NCBI RefSeq assembly: GCF_027409185.1
Contig: NC_084463.1
Span: 50,028,907 to 50,092,906 of the forward strand
DNA from: Cynocephalus volans
Taxonomy: Eukaryota; Chordata; Mammalia; Dermoptera; Cynocephalidae
Reading direction: 5' to 3'
DNA: 64,000 nt
The position numbers and the translations under genes are program-made. Under the pieces are notes generated by a model. The model did not search any database. It was not told the origin of the DNA and was given only the letters and a program-made list of their open reading frames with translations. Numbering within the stretch: position 1 is the first letter of the stretch; each line of letters opens with the position of its first letter. Below, piece by piece: positions 43,801 through 57,167 of this stretch.

Positions 43801-44160
43801 CGTGACTGGGCTGGGCCTGGGGGCAGGGAGTGTGTAGTAGGGAGGGGGAGACCCTGAAGGCCTCAAGGTCCAGTTTCAGAAAGACCCTGTACAGCTCAGC
43901 TCCAGATTCTTCTCAAAAAGCAGAAGAACCAATGTCAGCACCAGCGGAGGAGCCACGTGCGCTGGATCCTACACGTAAACAGGCTGAGAGCGCTGAGGGA
44001 TACTCTGCAAATTAAAATCCTGTGCGGAATTAGTGGGAGCCGGTGGGAACCGGGTACGGGTGGGAGAGAAGAGCCCCCGCGCCGCGCCCCCTGCAATCCC
44101 GGCCGCCTGGAGGCTTTCTGGAGCGTAGTTACTTTTGCAAAGAATTAGAAGTACCAAAGA
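40861..44160. other. 3.3 kb without recognised genes or repeats
   Basis: A purine-rich stretch (about 41990-42130), an AAAAC tract (42379-42401) and moderate GC enrichment at 43430-44130 are present. Overlapping frames at 41315-41727 and 43308-43866 on both strands carry no motif I recognise. Confidence 0.4.
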
Positions 44161-44164
44161 AGTG

Positions 44165-44535
44165 TCATTTCATTATCTTTAGGGCCTGTATTAGGGCTCT
44201 GCAGCGAGACGGAACCAACAAGGATGTGTCTTTGAGGAACCGTCTCATGTGATCCTGGGGGCTGGAGAGACTGACATCTACAGGGCCGGCCTGCAGCCTG
44301 GAGACCAGCGAGGAGCTGATGTTGAGCAGAACTCCCCTCGTACATGTCAGTCTATGCCCAGATTTTCTCTTCTTATAAGGACACCAGTCACACTGGATTA
44401 GGGCTCACCCTAGTGACCTCATCTTAATTACTTCTGTAAAGATCCTATCTCCAAATACAGTCACATTCTGAGGTATTGGAGATTGGGGTTTCAGCATATG
44501 CCTTTTCGTGGGACACAATTCAGCCCATAATGTAG
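44165..44535 (-). mobile_element. MLT-like LTR, minus strand
   Basis: CTTCTTATAAGGACACCAGT, CTCACCCTAGTGACCTCATC, CTATCTCCAAATACAGTCAC and GGGACACAATTCAGCCCATA are the reversed LTR blocks. The first part (CTGTATTAGGGCTCTGCAG) is more diverged. Confidence 0.75.
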
Positions 44536-44599
44536 GCATATGAAATATTTTATTTTTAAAAAATGATGTATAAGCAAATTACAGTGACTTCTGATACTG

Positions 44600-44830
44600 G
44601 TTTTAGGAAGGCTTAATACCTATGCCTGTGCTATGTTAGGGACTTTGCAGTGACTAATTTACTCATCTGTTATCAGTCAGGTGCTATTATTACACCCAGT
44701 TTGCAGACACTGAAACTGAAGCACACGGGATGTGCTCGCCCAGTGCTGTGAAGTCAGGAGTGGTGGCCCTGGCCCTGGGACAGGCATTCAGCTCCAGGCA
44801 GGCACTTGAGCTGGCAGACATGCCAGGAAT
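44600..44830 (+). mobile_element. MIR SINE
   Basis: GGTGCTATTATTACACCCAG, TTTGCAGACACTGAAACTGA and AGTGCTGTGAAGTCAGGAG are MIR core and 3' blocks with moderate divergence. Confidence 0.65.
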
Positions 44831-44849
44831 TGTAAAAGTGCTGCTCCTC

Positions 44850-45035
44850 AACTTATGTTCAAAATTCTTGCGGCCCCTCATTAAAATGCAGATTCCTGTG
44901 CTCAGCACCAAATTGACTGAATCAAAATCTATTGGGAGTGGGGGGTGAGGGGAGTCATCTGTATTGTAAACAGGGACCCTCCAGGGACTTCTATGCCTAT
45001 GAAAACTGGAGGATTTACTAGAATTATTTTGCATG
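44850..45035. mobile_element. MER5-like hAT fragment (weak)
   Basis: ATTAAAATGCAGATTCCTGT, TGACTGAATCAAAATCTATT and GGGAGTGGGGGGTGAGG resemble the MER5/Charlie interior. The terminal CAGTGGTT ends are not evident. Confidence 0.45.
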
Positions 45036-47145
45036 GTTCATCTAACTGCTTTTTTCAGCTTCTGATTCCAGTGTTTAATGCCTTCACTATCTTCTGGGTG
45101 AGTCTGTTTTTGTAATTTATTCATTTATTGAACCAATATTCACCAAGCAATGTTGCTAGGTTCTATGGGTTTACAAGGATAAATCAGATGTGAAATTTCT
45201 CTTCAAAGACCATGCAATATTATGTTGATATTATTGGGTTTTAAAATGTTCTTTCAAATGAGGAATATCTGTACCTTATTCTATTTTTAAAGGCTATGTG
45301 TTTCATAAATGTGAATGCTGCTCTTATTTTCTATTCAGGAATGGCTCTATATATCATGTATTTTAGTTAACTCTTAATTTTCTGGTAGGAAGGTGAATAA
45401 CATACATTATTACCTATAAATAATCAAGACTATGTTTTGAGAGTAGAATAGTAAAAAATGTATGCCAGCTGCTCCTATTATTCAAGGCTTTGTATTTCTC
45501 TTGGGTTTTTATGATTGTATTGAAGTGTGCAGGTGCATGTATGTTTGTGATCCAGATAAAAATGTTAAACCTATCATTAAAACAGTTCTTTAAAAACATA
45601 TTCTTTTTGTGATGAGTAAAAATAATTTCACTTGTTTATAATGTCCTTCCTCCAAAACATTTGGCAGGAGGTACATGGCTGCCTTCTGCCCTTTACCACT
45701 GGATTTCTTTCCAATGGAGGTAGCCCCAGGGCACAGATACTTGTTGCAGAATGCCAGGTCTTCTGTGCATGGAGGAGTCATCAGGCTGACCATTGGCAGT
45801 GCCTTCCCCGGTGTTCCGGGGCTGAGCTCCCATGTGGTTACACAGAGCATCCCAGTATCTAGCAGCTCTGTGAACACCCCCCTACCACTCCCCTTCCCCT
45901 TCTTCCTCCTTTCTCCCACCTTTCCCTCTGCAGTTATGATGAAGTTAAACCCAGGAGTAGACATCAGCCCAATATCAACTGCCTATAGCAGAAGGGGCAA
46001 GGCTTACCAACCGACTGCTCTTAATGCATGAATTATTTTTTCTGCACCAAGTTTGAAGTGTTGGTGGGGCTGGAGGTGGGAAGGTAGGAGAAATAAGTAG
46101 GTTTTCTTCCTTTCCTAAAACCAGAGACTTTCTGGAGAACTGGGGTGAGCCCTGCTCCAGAGAGAGGATGGTCTCCTCAAAGGATGCAGGACAGTTGTGG
46201 GCACAGGGCATGAATACTTTTTGTGTTGAATCAAGGTTAATTGTTAGGGGATTTGTTTGTGTTTCTTTGTTTGTTTTAGATTTTCTACTTTGACAGTGGG
46301 TCTCTTGAAGTCACACATATCACTTAACTCACTTGCTCACCTAGCTAGTTGGTGACAAAGGGCCTGAAATACTCTGAGCTGGAAATGAGGCTCTTCCCAC
46401 CACACCCCAAGGCATGTGCTAGACTTTCAACTAAGGTCTAGGCCATTGCCTACTTTTAAAGTCAAAGGAAATGACTTGGGCTTACCACAAATAAGTAAAA
46501 TAATGAACAGAAGTATAAAATCTTTTCTATAGTGCTGCTTCATTAGTTCAATCTACCTATGGTTGACTATAACTCAAAATATAACATATTTGCTTTACAT
46601 GTTTGTCATATTTTCACATCTTGAATGAAAATTTTAATTCATCACCCACGATGACTAAATTAGTCTTTTAAAGAGGTCTTCGTTAACAAGAGAGGTTACA
46701 AAAAAAAGAGAAAAAAACCCCCAGCAATTTTGAAAAACTTAATGCTTTTTAAAATGAAAATGGTGTAATAGACTGGTTGGGGGCTCTTTCTTGAAGCAAA
46801 ATGTAGAAACTAGCTTTTCTGTAAAGGGTGCCATGAAGGGGAAGGTTGGAGGGCGGTGCAGGCTGGTTCACGTGCTGTGCACAGAGGAAAGAAAGAGTTT
46901 GTGATCCTGTGCTACCTGTCAATCACGTCTGTTATTAATTTTTCCTGGAAGTACTCCCTGAATTTCGTTTTTTATCCTTAAAGGGACTATTGACAAGAAC
47001 ACGGAAATAAATCTAGAGATGAGGCAGCCCAGCGTCACAGAGACCAGGAGGATAGTCCCAGCCTGGCTGGACGCCCCGGGCTCTGCTGCTGAGGCTCTTG
47101 TCTCTGCCGTGCTGCCCACTCTGCAGCTACCCCTCGCCCCGGACA
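45036..47145. other. No gene recognised
   Basis: Mostly AT-rich. Frames at 45590-46031 occur on both strands without similarity to known proteins. Confidence 0.4.
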
Positions 47146-47149
47146 CTCG

Positions 47150-47500
47150 CCTGAGTTCCAGAACTCCTTTTCTTGACTGGACCCTTTCCGCATGCCATTC
47201 CTTCGGTCAGGAAAGAATCCCATTCCCTAGACAGTTCTTACTGCTTTTGGCATCTCAGGTCCAATGTCATTTCTCCAGGGAAGTCTGTCACAGTCTCCCC
47301 TTGACATTTGCTCCATAGCACCTTATGCTTCTCCTTTCCAAAAATGCACCCCAACTTTTTATTTGTTCCATATCTGTCTTGGCCACTGGACTGCAAGATC
47401 CAAGAAAGGGGGAATTTGTCTTTTTTCCAGTGTGTCTCCAAGACCCTACACATTACCTGGACCATGGTATATGCTACACAAACATTGGCTTATTTGCTGA
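47150..47500 (+). mobile_element. L2 3' region, sense
   Basis: AGGTCCAATGTCATTTCTCC, GGACTGCAAGATCCAAGAAA, CTACACATTACCTGGACCAT and ACACAAACATTGGCTTATTT follow the L2 3' order. Confidence 0.75.
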
Positions 47501-47789
47501 TTGATCTCCACAAAACCCTGGGTGGCCAGGCTGCCTCTGACGTGACGCTGTTTCTGAGCAACTCCACGAGATCCATTAGTTCAACTTAACCCTTTTAAAT
47601 GCTAAACCTAAAGCTGATAATTGATTCTGGGCTGTTCTAGGAGGGTCCTGATTAAGCATGTTCTTTGACTTTATAGAGCAGAAATTTGCAGGCTGTGTTC
47701 TAGAGTTCGAGGGTTCTTTGGATGTGGGTTAGGGCCTCTGCGGCGTGAGTGAAAGCACTGGGCTGAGTCTGCGCACACCTCGGCCTTAG

Positions 47790-48020
47790 CAGTGATAACT
47801 CAAACAAGCCTGCAGACGGCATTTACTGTGCAGCAGACACTCTTCTGAGCACTTTACAAAATTAATTCAATCCCCATGATGACACTAAGTGCAAAGTAGG
47901 ATTGTTATCACTTGGGGAAACCGAGGCACAGGGCAGGCAGACTGTCTTGTTCAAGATCTCTACAAAGAAATGCAGAGCCAGTTTGAAGCCAAGAATCAGG
48001 CTCCAGAGCTATGCTCTTTA
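47790..48020 (+). mobile_element. MIR SINE
   Basis: GCACTTTACAAAATTAATTC, CCCATGATGACACTAAGTGC, GGGGAAACCGAGGCACAGGG and AGAGCCAGTTTGAAGCC are clear MIR blocks. Confidence 0.85.
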
Positions 48021-49049
48021 TTAAAAGCTGCAGTCTAATGCCTCCCTCTCATCATGGCAACTTGGTTCTTGTATGTTTGGGGGTAGCAGTTCAGTATTTG
48101 GGGAAAGGCTCTGCTGCCATAAAAACTTAAAATCTGTCTTGTTAGGGCGCAGCTGAATATCCAAGTTCTTGTCAAGCAGGTTCCAGCAGACCTATGCTTT
48201 TGTCTTTGCTGGCCTGAGTCAGGCATCTGCCTACAGTGTTTGCGTTGGTCTGTGCAGATATATGGGGTAACACTAAACTGGGGACAGGCTGGCCTGAGGA
48301 AGAAGGCAGAGGAGGGAACTAGTCTCCAGGAGCCCCTCCACATGCTGGCACTGGGCTCTGTCATACAGTGGGTGACCCCTTCAGTCCTCCCACCGACCTC
48401 GACCTCGACCTCGTGATGCTGTGTTCTCCTCATCTTACCCCGGGGGGAGGGAGCTGGAGTCTGCGGAGGGTCTTACCAGTGGTGAGAGCTACACCTGCAC
48501 CTGAGAAAAGGTCCCCAAGGGCGGCCACTAGGCACTTTCCTGACACTGCCTTGCTCTGCTATTTAATGTCTTCTAAATCTCCTCCTCCTCATCAATTTGA
48601 CGTCTTCCAAAGAGCAAAAAACAGATTCTTATCAAGGACCACTACACCACTGGCTTTGATGCAGGCTACCCTACACGAAGAGGGCAGGTGCATCAACGTC
48701 TCTCGCTCCTCCTGAGCTTGGAAACATCCAGCTCTGAGCCCAGCAAATCCTGCCGCGTCTCAGCGTCACTAAACTCCAGGCTGCCCCGACTTTTCCTAAG
48801 TTGATGGCATTTGCTGGGAATTCATTAGGAAAGGATTGCTTTTATGTTTTCTGGATGTGTAGAGGACAGACTTCTTCCCTCAGCAAGTAGGAAGTAAAGA
48901 GGCCTTTAAAAAAATTAATGGCATCAAATTGCACTTTTAAAACAATGTTGAAGTGACAAACATTTTACAACACTGGAGAGAAGCTCCAACTATGTTTTTG
49001 CTTTTTTAAAAAAATTACTATGCTTTTAAAAACGTTTGTCATGTGCTTA
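48021..49049. other. No gene recognised
   Basis: A short CTCGAC tandem (48397-48412) and frames on both strands at 48035-48715 without similarity. Confidence 0.4.
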
Positions 49050-49520
49050 GAACACCTCACCTGCTACCGGTCGAGCGGTGGCCCGTGGGCGTGTGTGTTG
49101 TAAGTGTCAGAGCTGGCGGGTCTCAGTTATTGCTGCTTGGCGCCGGCAGCCGGTAGGAGGCGCTGCAGACAACGGGCAGGGTGGCCGCACCCTCTGGGTC
49201 CGCGAGGACACGCCGGGGAGGCGTGCCCGGCTCTGCGCTCCACTCCAATACATTCTTCCTTTTGCAGCTTCCCACTTCCCATCTGTGCCCACCCACTGGT
49301 TTCTCAAAGAATTTTTAAAAATTGGCACGGTTCAAGGGAAAGGAATCAGGAATATGCGGGCTCCCTCATCCTAGGTTCACAGTGTCGGAGGCGCGTGGCC
49401 GCTGTGGCCTGGCCAGCTCCTTACACTGGTTCTGAAGCTGTGATCCCGCATGACCCGCCCGGGCTGTGCATTTTGCCGCACGATGCAGATAGATCGGAGC
49501 GCAAGTTGTACTTTGTGAGT
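49050..49520. other. GC-rich patch with CpGs, no gene assigned
   Basis: CpGs are frequent at 49070-49240 (CTACCGGTCGAGCGGTGGCC, GGCGCCGGCAGCCGG), and frames of 98-165 codons overlap on the plus strand. No protein motif or splice pattern is convincing. It could be a small orphan CpG island. Confidence 0.3.
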
Positions 49521-51799
49521 TGCCAGCAAAACATTTTCTTTTCATCTTTGCCAGTGCTGCCTGCAGACTCCAGAAGGCATCTTGAGAAAGCTGATAATTA
49601 GAGCTATGGAATCTGAGCATGAGTAATCGTTACCTATTTTGCTTGGGTGCAGTTCTTTAGAGAGAATGATGTCCTTGCCAATAATTATTAGGTTATTGTC
49701 TTGTCATATTAACTCCTCCAGGAGCCACAATTTGAGGATAAACGTTAGGCTAACTTTGCTGTTCAATTCTCTGATTCAAATGAATCCAGTATTCCAAAAA
49801 ACAAAAAACAAACCGAAAATTCTAAGCAGCAGTTATTTCTGAATAGAACACAACTATATGACTGTTTTAAAGACATTTTAAAAAATGAGTACTTAGTAAA
49901 ATGGCTGTTTTATCCAGCAATAAACACATTGAAGCAGCCAGGAATTCAGAATCTCACAGCACATTTTGCAGAATGCTGTCTAGATTCTGCCATTTTGCTG
50001 GATGCTCCTGCACTGCTCATAGTAATAGCTTTGTATTGACTGATGAGTAAGGCTGTGTTGGTGTATAGATGGATTGCAGCAAACTCAACTTCTGCAGAGA
50101 CTTAGCCCTAAACATTAGGTACTTGCAGACATAATGCTTTGTCAATGTACTTTGGAAGTGGAGAGAGATGAGGAACACACAAGTGGGGTTTGAATTTGGG
50201 CTGACCAAGGGGTGTCTTGTCTTGTTTTTTCTCAATGAGGAGACATAGGTCATGGTAAGAACAGGTCCAGTCAAGAAGCTGTCCTCAGGTTAAAGACCCC
50301 ATGGCTGTTTTCCCCAAAGGCTCTGTCGCCAGGTGTGGCCCCAGTGGAAATTCCTCAGCTTCCTTTGTCAAGTTCATCTCAGCCTGGGCCTCAGAGTGAG
50401 CTCCTGTGAGAAAAGACTCTCCATGACAGACCCAGGAGGCAGGTGGTGTGAAGGGGGTTCTTGATGCATGGATGAAAGGCTTTCAGTAACAGAGGGAATG
50501 AATATTTGTGTTTCATTGGCTGAATCAAGTCACAGGCCCCAAAGGTCTGTGTTTTAATGCTGGTATCTTTGACACTTTTCCCTGCCTGTCCACACACACC
50601 CATTCTCATCTTGAGGAAGGGACATTGCCTAGCTATCCCTGAATTTTCTTAATCAACTACCGGTTTTGTTCTAGATCCATATTTCACCGGGTAAGAACCC
50701 CATCTTTCCAAATTTGCCTCTAGGTACCCATTTTCACTTAGCAAGTGAAAAAAATAGTTCAAAATTATACGTGGAGACAATTTTCCCATCTGAAAATGTG
50801 AAGAAATAGAAGTTGGGTTTTGCAAGTTTGTTTTGGGTAAGCAGCACGCATATTTCCCTTGGTTTGTTCAGCAAAAACATTTCTGTCCCGTCATCTAGTT
50901 AGGGATGAATGACATATTGTGGTTTCCAAAACTGAGACTGCATCGGCTGCACCCTAACTTGCTCAGTTTGGGAAGCTCACAAGTAGGCTTGCCTTTGGTT
51001 TTTTTTTTTTTTTTTTTTCCTTCTTCTTCTTTTCCTGAGTTCTTTTTTGGCTAAAGAGAAATTGCTTTTGTACCATTCAAAATACTCAAACTTATCTGCA
51101 ACCCGGAATAGAGAAGTAGCCAGTGAGGGCCTTTTCAAAAATTCATTGACATGTGGGGTGGAAGAAGTGGGTGGAAGAAACAGGAAGGTCACAAAAAGTT
51201 CTGGTGTCTTTTTACTTTTTCTGGAAAAAAGATGGATGTTGATCCACAAAGAGAAGCTCAGAGGAGAAAATGCTGATGGATTTTGTGACATGCCTTGAGC
51301 TTCTCAGATAAACTTAAGGTTTTCTTTCATCAATCTTTTGATTTCCAACAATCAAAACCCGCATAAAACTCAACTCATGCCTTCTAAATGTGTTATTATG
51401 TTATAGATATACGAGTCCTCTGAAAGAGATAAGTGCAGAAAGAGATAGCATATGGGGCAGGTACATAAAGAAAGAAAACTAATTTGGTATTATGAATGTC
51501 TTAGAGTTGATCAAAAAAGATTGTGAAAAAATAGATCCATCTAGATTTCTCTAGAAAAGTGGACAGGAATGGCTTCAACCAAAGAAGAATAGGTGGGACA
51601 GCTGGCTGGCTGCCGTGGGCCAGGCGCTGCGTTAGATGCTGGGGAAACCTCAAAGAATGTAAAATGCAGGGTCCCTGTCTTCCTGGTGCGTCTCCTCTAG
51701 AAGAGTTTATTGTGTGCAGCTTAAGTAATTGACATGTTGAAAAAGCACCACTCCTGACAGTACCAAACTACGATTTAATTGCTCCCGTTGTTCTTGTAA
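49521..51799. other. No gene recognised; T tract 51000-51018
   Basis: AT-rich, apparently unique sequence. The T/C tract at 50999-51035 produces K-rich frames on the minus strand, which are not credible as genes. Confidence 0.4.
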
Positions 51800-52660
51800 A
51801 CTTTATTCTGTGGGACCAATGTCCCCGATCCCCGGATGGACACCCCTTTTGCTCTCTGCTCCTCCTGCCCCGACAGGAAGGGGGGGTAAGGGCACCAGCC
51901 GCTTCCAACCCGGCTGGCGGGCGCCGTGTTCTCTGCCCCAGCAGACGGTCAGGCCCAGCTCTCTCCGTGGCTCACACTCCGGGGCACGGGGTCTTCGGAA
52001 GTCCCGGCAGCGAGCCTCCTTGTGCGTGGAGGTCCCTGGCTCCCGGCGGAGGCATCTCACCTTTGCCATCAGCCCTGGTCGCGCCTCCCGCGGCCCTGGC
52101 TGTCCCGCAGCGGCCCATGCGTGCCATCTCCAGCCCTGTGGGGCAGGTCGGGAGGATTTCCTCTGCTGGCCCCATGGACGGAGGGGCACGCAGTGGTCCT
52201 GGGCACTCTCCTTCATGCCCTGCCCGCCCCGTGGGGCAGGTGCAGTCCTCGGAGCGGTCTGTCGGCTCCTGGGTCGTCCCAGGCAGGTTCTGCGACCGTC
52301 CCCGTGCAGGGCCTGCTTGGGCTTTCGGGGGCCGGCTCCCTTTTCCCGGCTGCAAGAGCACGTCCTGGAGCCCCGTCCACCCCGAAGCCCCTACCGCTCC
52401 CTAAAGGGGCCCTGGCGGACCGCGGGGTGGCACCGAGGCGGCCTGTCCACGGAAGTCCTCTTTCTAGTCTCTAGTCTTTCTCCGTGTCTGTGACCTGGCT
52501 CTGGGGCAGGGCTGTGTACTCTGCACACCTGCGTGCTGGGGCGGCTGCAGGTGACACTTGGCGCTGAGGTCTGAGCACAGGAGCTTCCGACCGAGCGGGG
52601 GAAAGAGCTGCGCTGAGATTGGGTCGCGCTCATGTCGCAGGCGCTGGAACAGCACTTGCG
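51800..52660. other. GC-rich block, possible CpG island, no gene assigned
   Basis: GC-rich with moderate CpG density. Long frames are open on both strands (for example plus 51810-52493 and minus 51803-52216), as expected in stop-poor GC-rich DNA. None shows a conserved domain or a clear start and splice context. Confidence 0.4.
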
Positions 52661-52679
52661 AGTCGTTTCACTGACGACT

Positions 52680-52850
52680 GAGACCGAGCAAGAAAGGTGC
52701 AGTCACTCTCACCGTGACACAAAAGGAAACTGAGCTCTCCCAGTGGTTTATAATGAACTTGCCCGAAGGCAGCAACTCAGTAATGAGGTCGGGCCTAAAG
52801 CCCAGACCCACTGACCAGATCCTGTTCTTTGTCACCACAGCGACATCGTG
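52680..52850 (+). mobile_element. MIR SINE
   Basis: AAAAGGAAACTGAGCTCTCC, AACTTGCCCGAAGGCAGCAA and AGTAATGAGGTCGGGCC are MIR core and 3' blocks. Confidence 0.75.
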
Positions 52851-55800
52851 CATGTCTAGGTGAAGGAGCCAGGGGGAGCGGGCAGCCTCCGGACAGACAT
52901 TCCGGGCAAGCCTGGGATGAGAAAGTCAAAGACCCCCGCCGCGGCTCCCTTCCTGCCTCCACCGTCTGTGCGGTGCCCGCTGTGTTTACAGCAGGCCCTG
53001 GCAGGAGGCAGGGAGGCCGGCCCCACGGCCATCACCGACCGCTGCGGCTGTGACTGCGGCCCGGGACATCAGCCCGCTTGTTCGCTCACTCCCTGAGAAG
53101 AGTTTTGAAACGAGCTCTGGATAGACAGCATTTTCTTGGTGCGGCTGGTAAATAACACAGAGCAAGGCGAGCAAGTTGCAGCGCTTCTGCATTCCGACTC
53201 TATGGAACTTTTCGGTAGGGAGGGCAGGATGTTTTTAGCAGAATGTGACCTCACGGGAACACTAGAGGTAAGGAGAAAAAAATGATTAGGATAACTCTGA
53301 ATATTTTACCATCTCGGAAAACATAGCTTTTAATAAAGCTACATGAAGAGAGGTTTCTGGCATCCTGCTACACAGAAACCGATGCCTGGCAGACTTGTGG
53401 AAGGTGCTGTCCACATTGGTTTGGCATTTGTTTGGATTTGACTGAAAATCAACTGTTTTCTTATAATAATTCTCATGTGCACATTTTTTTTTCTCCTTTA
53501 GAAAATAATACAATTTCTGAATGAGGAAGTGTGGAGAAACCCTAAGAGAAATAGCATAAGAGCATTTTGGAATATGTCCAGGAAAAGATAACTTTCAGCA
53601 CACCTGTAGACATTTGCCAGGTAAAGCTAAGGAAAAAATACTGTAAAAAGTAGATTCAGGTTATTTTGTTACTTCTCACTGGGTGCAGCTTTGGGAGAAA
53701 AACACACACCGCTGCTGCGGGAGGGCTGAGGGCCCACCTTTTGCCCCTTCCTCTTATGGTCATGGCATGGTAGCCTTGTGTCAACTGTGACCATCAGCGG
53801 CCAGCTGGAGTTGTTGCTAATGTCAGCTGTGCAACAGTCTGCAGCGTTTCACAGGGTGGAGGGAACCTAAGAGATGATGATAGTAAGCAGGCACTTCTGC
53901 TAAAATGTCAGTGTGTTTAATACTGCAAGTGTTACTTGTACAGTATAGAATTTCTTTTAGATTTATATTCGCACTGGAACTGACTCATTCTTCTATTTAG
54001 GATTTTAAAAATATCACTTTTACGGTGCTCAGGTGAGAAGTACATGTGTTGCTTACATACAATGAGCATCGGATAGGAAGACATGTTGAATACTTGTGCC
54101 GCTTGTTTGTCGCTATAGGAGACCTGCAACATATGCCTGCTATATGTCTGTTTGCTGGAATACAGGCATAGAGAATCGAACAATATGGTTCTTCCCTTGA
54201 GCAATAAGACTTTTTAAATCCTTAGCTAATTTAGGTCACTACAGATGAACATCATTTGGACTCTTGAATGTATATTTTGAATAAAGTTCAGAGGGACAAA
54301 GGTGGCATCGGGTACCTGCAGTGCTTGGGATTCTGGGTGAGTTTCTTAAGCAAAGCGTTATAAACACTTATTTGTTGGTATACTATAGTCACATAACATT
54401 AGCTCTATAACAAGATTGCTTTTCCAGCATCCATAGAAATCAAGCTGTGATTCTCAGGACTGAGTCAGTTTTTTGTCTTGGACTGTGGATAAGGCAAAGC
54501 AGTTATAACTAGAGTAGTACAGAAAGTGAGATTCATGGCAGGAGTTTCAAAAGGCAAGAGCTTTTAATTTTCGAGCAATTGGTGGATGCATCTATTCTGT
54601 AAAACTTGGAGGCTCAATCTTTCAAACTATTTCAGATAAACTGCTGTCAAATTTTGTCCCTTCAAATCACCTTAGTAAGTGATTTGATCTGAAAGTGGTT
54701 TTCCTGTGAGCATGTTTATGCAGCCAAGATAAAAATTGTACCATTCCTACCAAAATAATCCCAGATTAAATAAATTCAAAATAACGTATTTCTTTCCTTA
54801 CTGACTTTATAACCAAATTTATTAGATGGGACTGCATCTTTAATTTGTGATTGTGCAAGTTATTATCTGGGAAAAGCTGTATCTGCAACATGAAATATAA
54901 ATTAAAATCAGAGATCTCAAGAAAAGTAAAGCTTTACTTTAATTATTTCTTTAAACATTTTTGATTAAAATGCAGCTCTGTGCATCACCACTTAAGAAAT
55001 ACAGCCCCTTGAGCAGTGTATCGATGAATTGGGTTTTAGCGACGTGAGAGGGTGAGCCCTCAGAGGAGTTTCCTACTACAAGTCTGAAAATGTCCACATA
55101 AAAGTAGTCCTTTTTGGACAGCGTCCTCCACCAAAATTGTAGATCTCTAAAATAATCATGAAAACTCCCCAAACATATTAATCTCTAAATGGATCTCTCA
55201 CTATGCAAGTGTTGAGGTGCGAGGGACAAAACTTTAATTCTTTCAGGTCCTCAGAGATGTTCACACTTCCATTTCCCTTCTGATTTATTTTATTTCAAAA
55301 GGCTATATGAGCTCTAGTACCAATACTCGAGTTCTACAGCACTTCATTATATAGCTTTTTGGGGTGATTTTTCTGATGAAAAACATTGAAAAATTACACA
55401 TTTAGATTCATGAAAGAATTCCTACCAAACACAAGCATTTGAAGCAAAATGCAGCTTAGGAAGTTTTCCATTATATTTTCTTGATGCAAAACGATAGTGC
55501 ATTGTTCTACTTGTTTTTTTCTCCTCAGAATTACTACAATAAGCATTTTTTGTTCTATAATAAAACACATGTAATACTCAACACTGGATATCCATTTTAC
55601 ACTGGAAATCTTGAGAGAGAAACTTACTACACTGGAATAGAACCTCAAAGAATTTAGGGGGGTGATTTTATGAAAACATGTTATATTTTGTTCTACCATT
55701 ATAAAACCCTAGTTTAATGGTCTATGCACAAACATTTAAGGGATCTAAATGTCCTTTATACTGAATTTTATCCTGTAATCTGAAAGCTAGCATTAAGATT

Positions 55801-57114
55801 ATCATACTTATAGGCTAATTAGGATTATAAAACTCTTTTCTCTTTTCAAAAGTTCATGAGCACATAACAAATTGGAACTACTTTGACCAGCCAAGTGTCC
55901 CTCTTATGCCATTAGCTTTCTTGGATTTACCTTCTAAATGACTTTGGCTCATATTGACTGCAGATATTTGACATATCAAGTATTGTTGTCTTCAAGGGTT
56001 TCCCAGGCAACTGCAACAATTCATCCAGTTCCCACCAAAAGTGCCCTTGAACTCTCCGCTCACCTCATTTCCCTGTATGAGTGATGTGTGCAGTGACAGG
56101 AAAACACCACAGACCTCACGTAATAGGCTAATGTGAGAGGTTTGGTGAAGAGAAGGATGGATTTCACAAAAGTATCCACTTGGATGTTAAAACTTCAGCT
56201 GGCTGCCTGCAGGTTCCCTTTGTCAAGCTCTCATTTACATTTGGGGGGAGGCCACAATCCACACCCTGTGCTCTGGGTTCTGCTTCACTCCTGCTCTCAC
56301 TTCCTAGGCTGACTCCTGAGAGTAGAGGCCCAAACTCTTGCTCTAAGTCACCCCGAGAATTCCTTCAAGCACTCCCCAGGGAGCAACCGCCTCCAGACCT
56401 CTGAGTGACACCTCGGGTTCCCAGCTGTCACACACACTGATCTTAGGGAACCCCCGTTTCCTCTCATGTAACTCATCTTGAAGCCCTGGGTAGAGTCTTG
56501 TTCCGTTGTGCTTACAGGGAGGGTTTTGTAATTACCTCCCAAACAGTTCCTGAAGAACAGAGGAAGAGAGAGATTGGAAGCACTGATCTGGTTGTTTGTG
56601 AAAGAGCCCTCTGTTTAACATTGATTAGATTCTGTGTTTTGTTTAAAAGGAAAGATTTCACCTCATCTAAGCAGACAGTGCAGTTAGATCATTATTTCTT
56701 TTCTTTTTTCCTTCACTTCGTCTCTTATTCTCACAATTGACTGATTAGAATGATTGACAAATAAGGCAATATAATATATATAGTCTGCAAATCCCACCAG
56801 TGTAACTCTTTAAGTGGGAGCAGAGTGCTGTCTATGTGTGGGGCTTCTGCAGAAGTCTCCACGTTGGCTCCACATTGAACTCGGAGTCTGGAGTCTGCAA
56901 CAGGAGTCATGGGTCATCTGGGTCCAGCCCTAAAAGCACAGTCCTCCTCATCCCCCATTTCTGCCCCTTTCCTTCCTTCTTCCCTGTGTTTGTTGTATTT
57001 TGTTCTGCTCAGAATACTCACTGGGATATAAACATCCCTTTGAAATGTGTCTAAGTAGGCAAATTTTTAAAAAATCTACTTTTATTGGCCTATAACAAAT
57101 TTTAGTAAGGATAC

Positions 57115-57117
<3 letters not shown>
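52851..57117. other. 4.3 kb without recognised genes or repeats
   Basis: GC-rich to about 53090, then AT-rich and apparently single-copy. Frames at 53932-54204, 55394-55699 and 56180-56404 have no recognisable motifs. Much of 53280-55900 is repeat-free and could hold conserved non-coding elements. Confidence 0.4.

Positions 57118-57160
<43 letters not shown>
57118..57160. repeat. (TA)n microsatellite
   Basis: About 21 uninterrupted TA units. The run generates a Y/I-repeat frame on the minus strand that is not a gene. Confidence 0.95.

Positions 57161-57167
<7 letters not shown>

Noticed and set aside
51803..52493. Frames of 137-227 codons on both strands in GC-rich DNA
   Set aside because: GC-rich DNA is stop-poor. 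The frames overlap in opposite directions and show no conserved motif or splice context.
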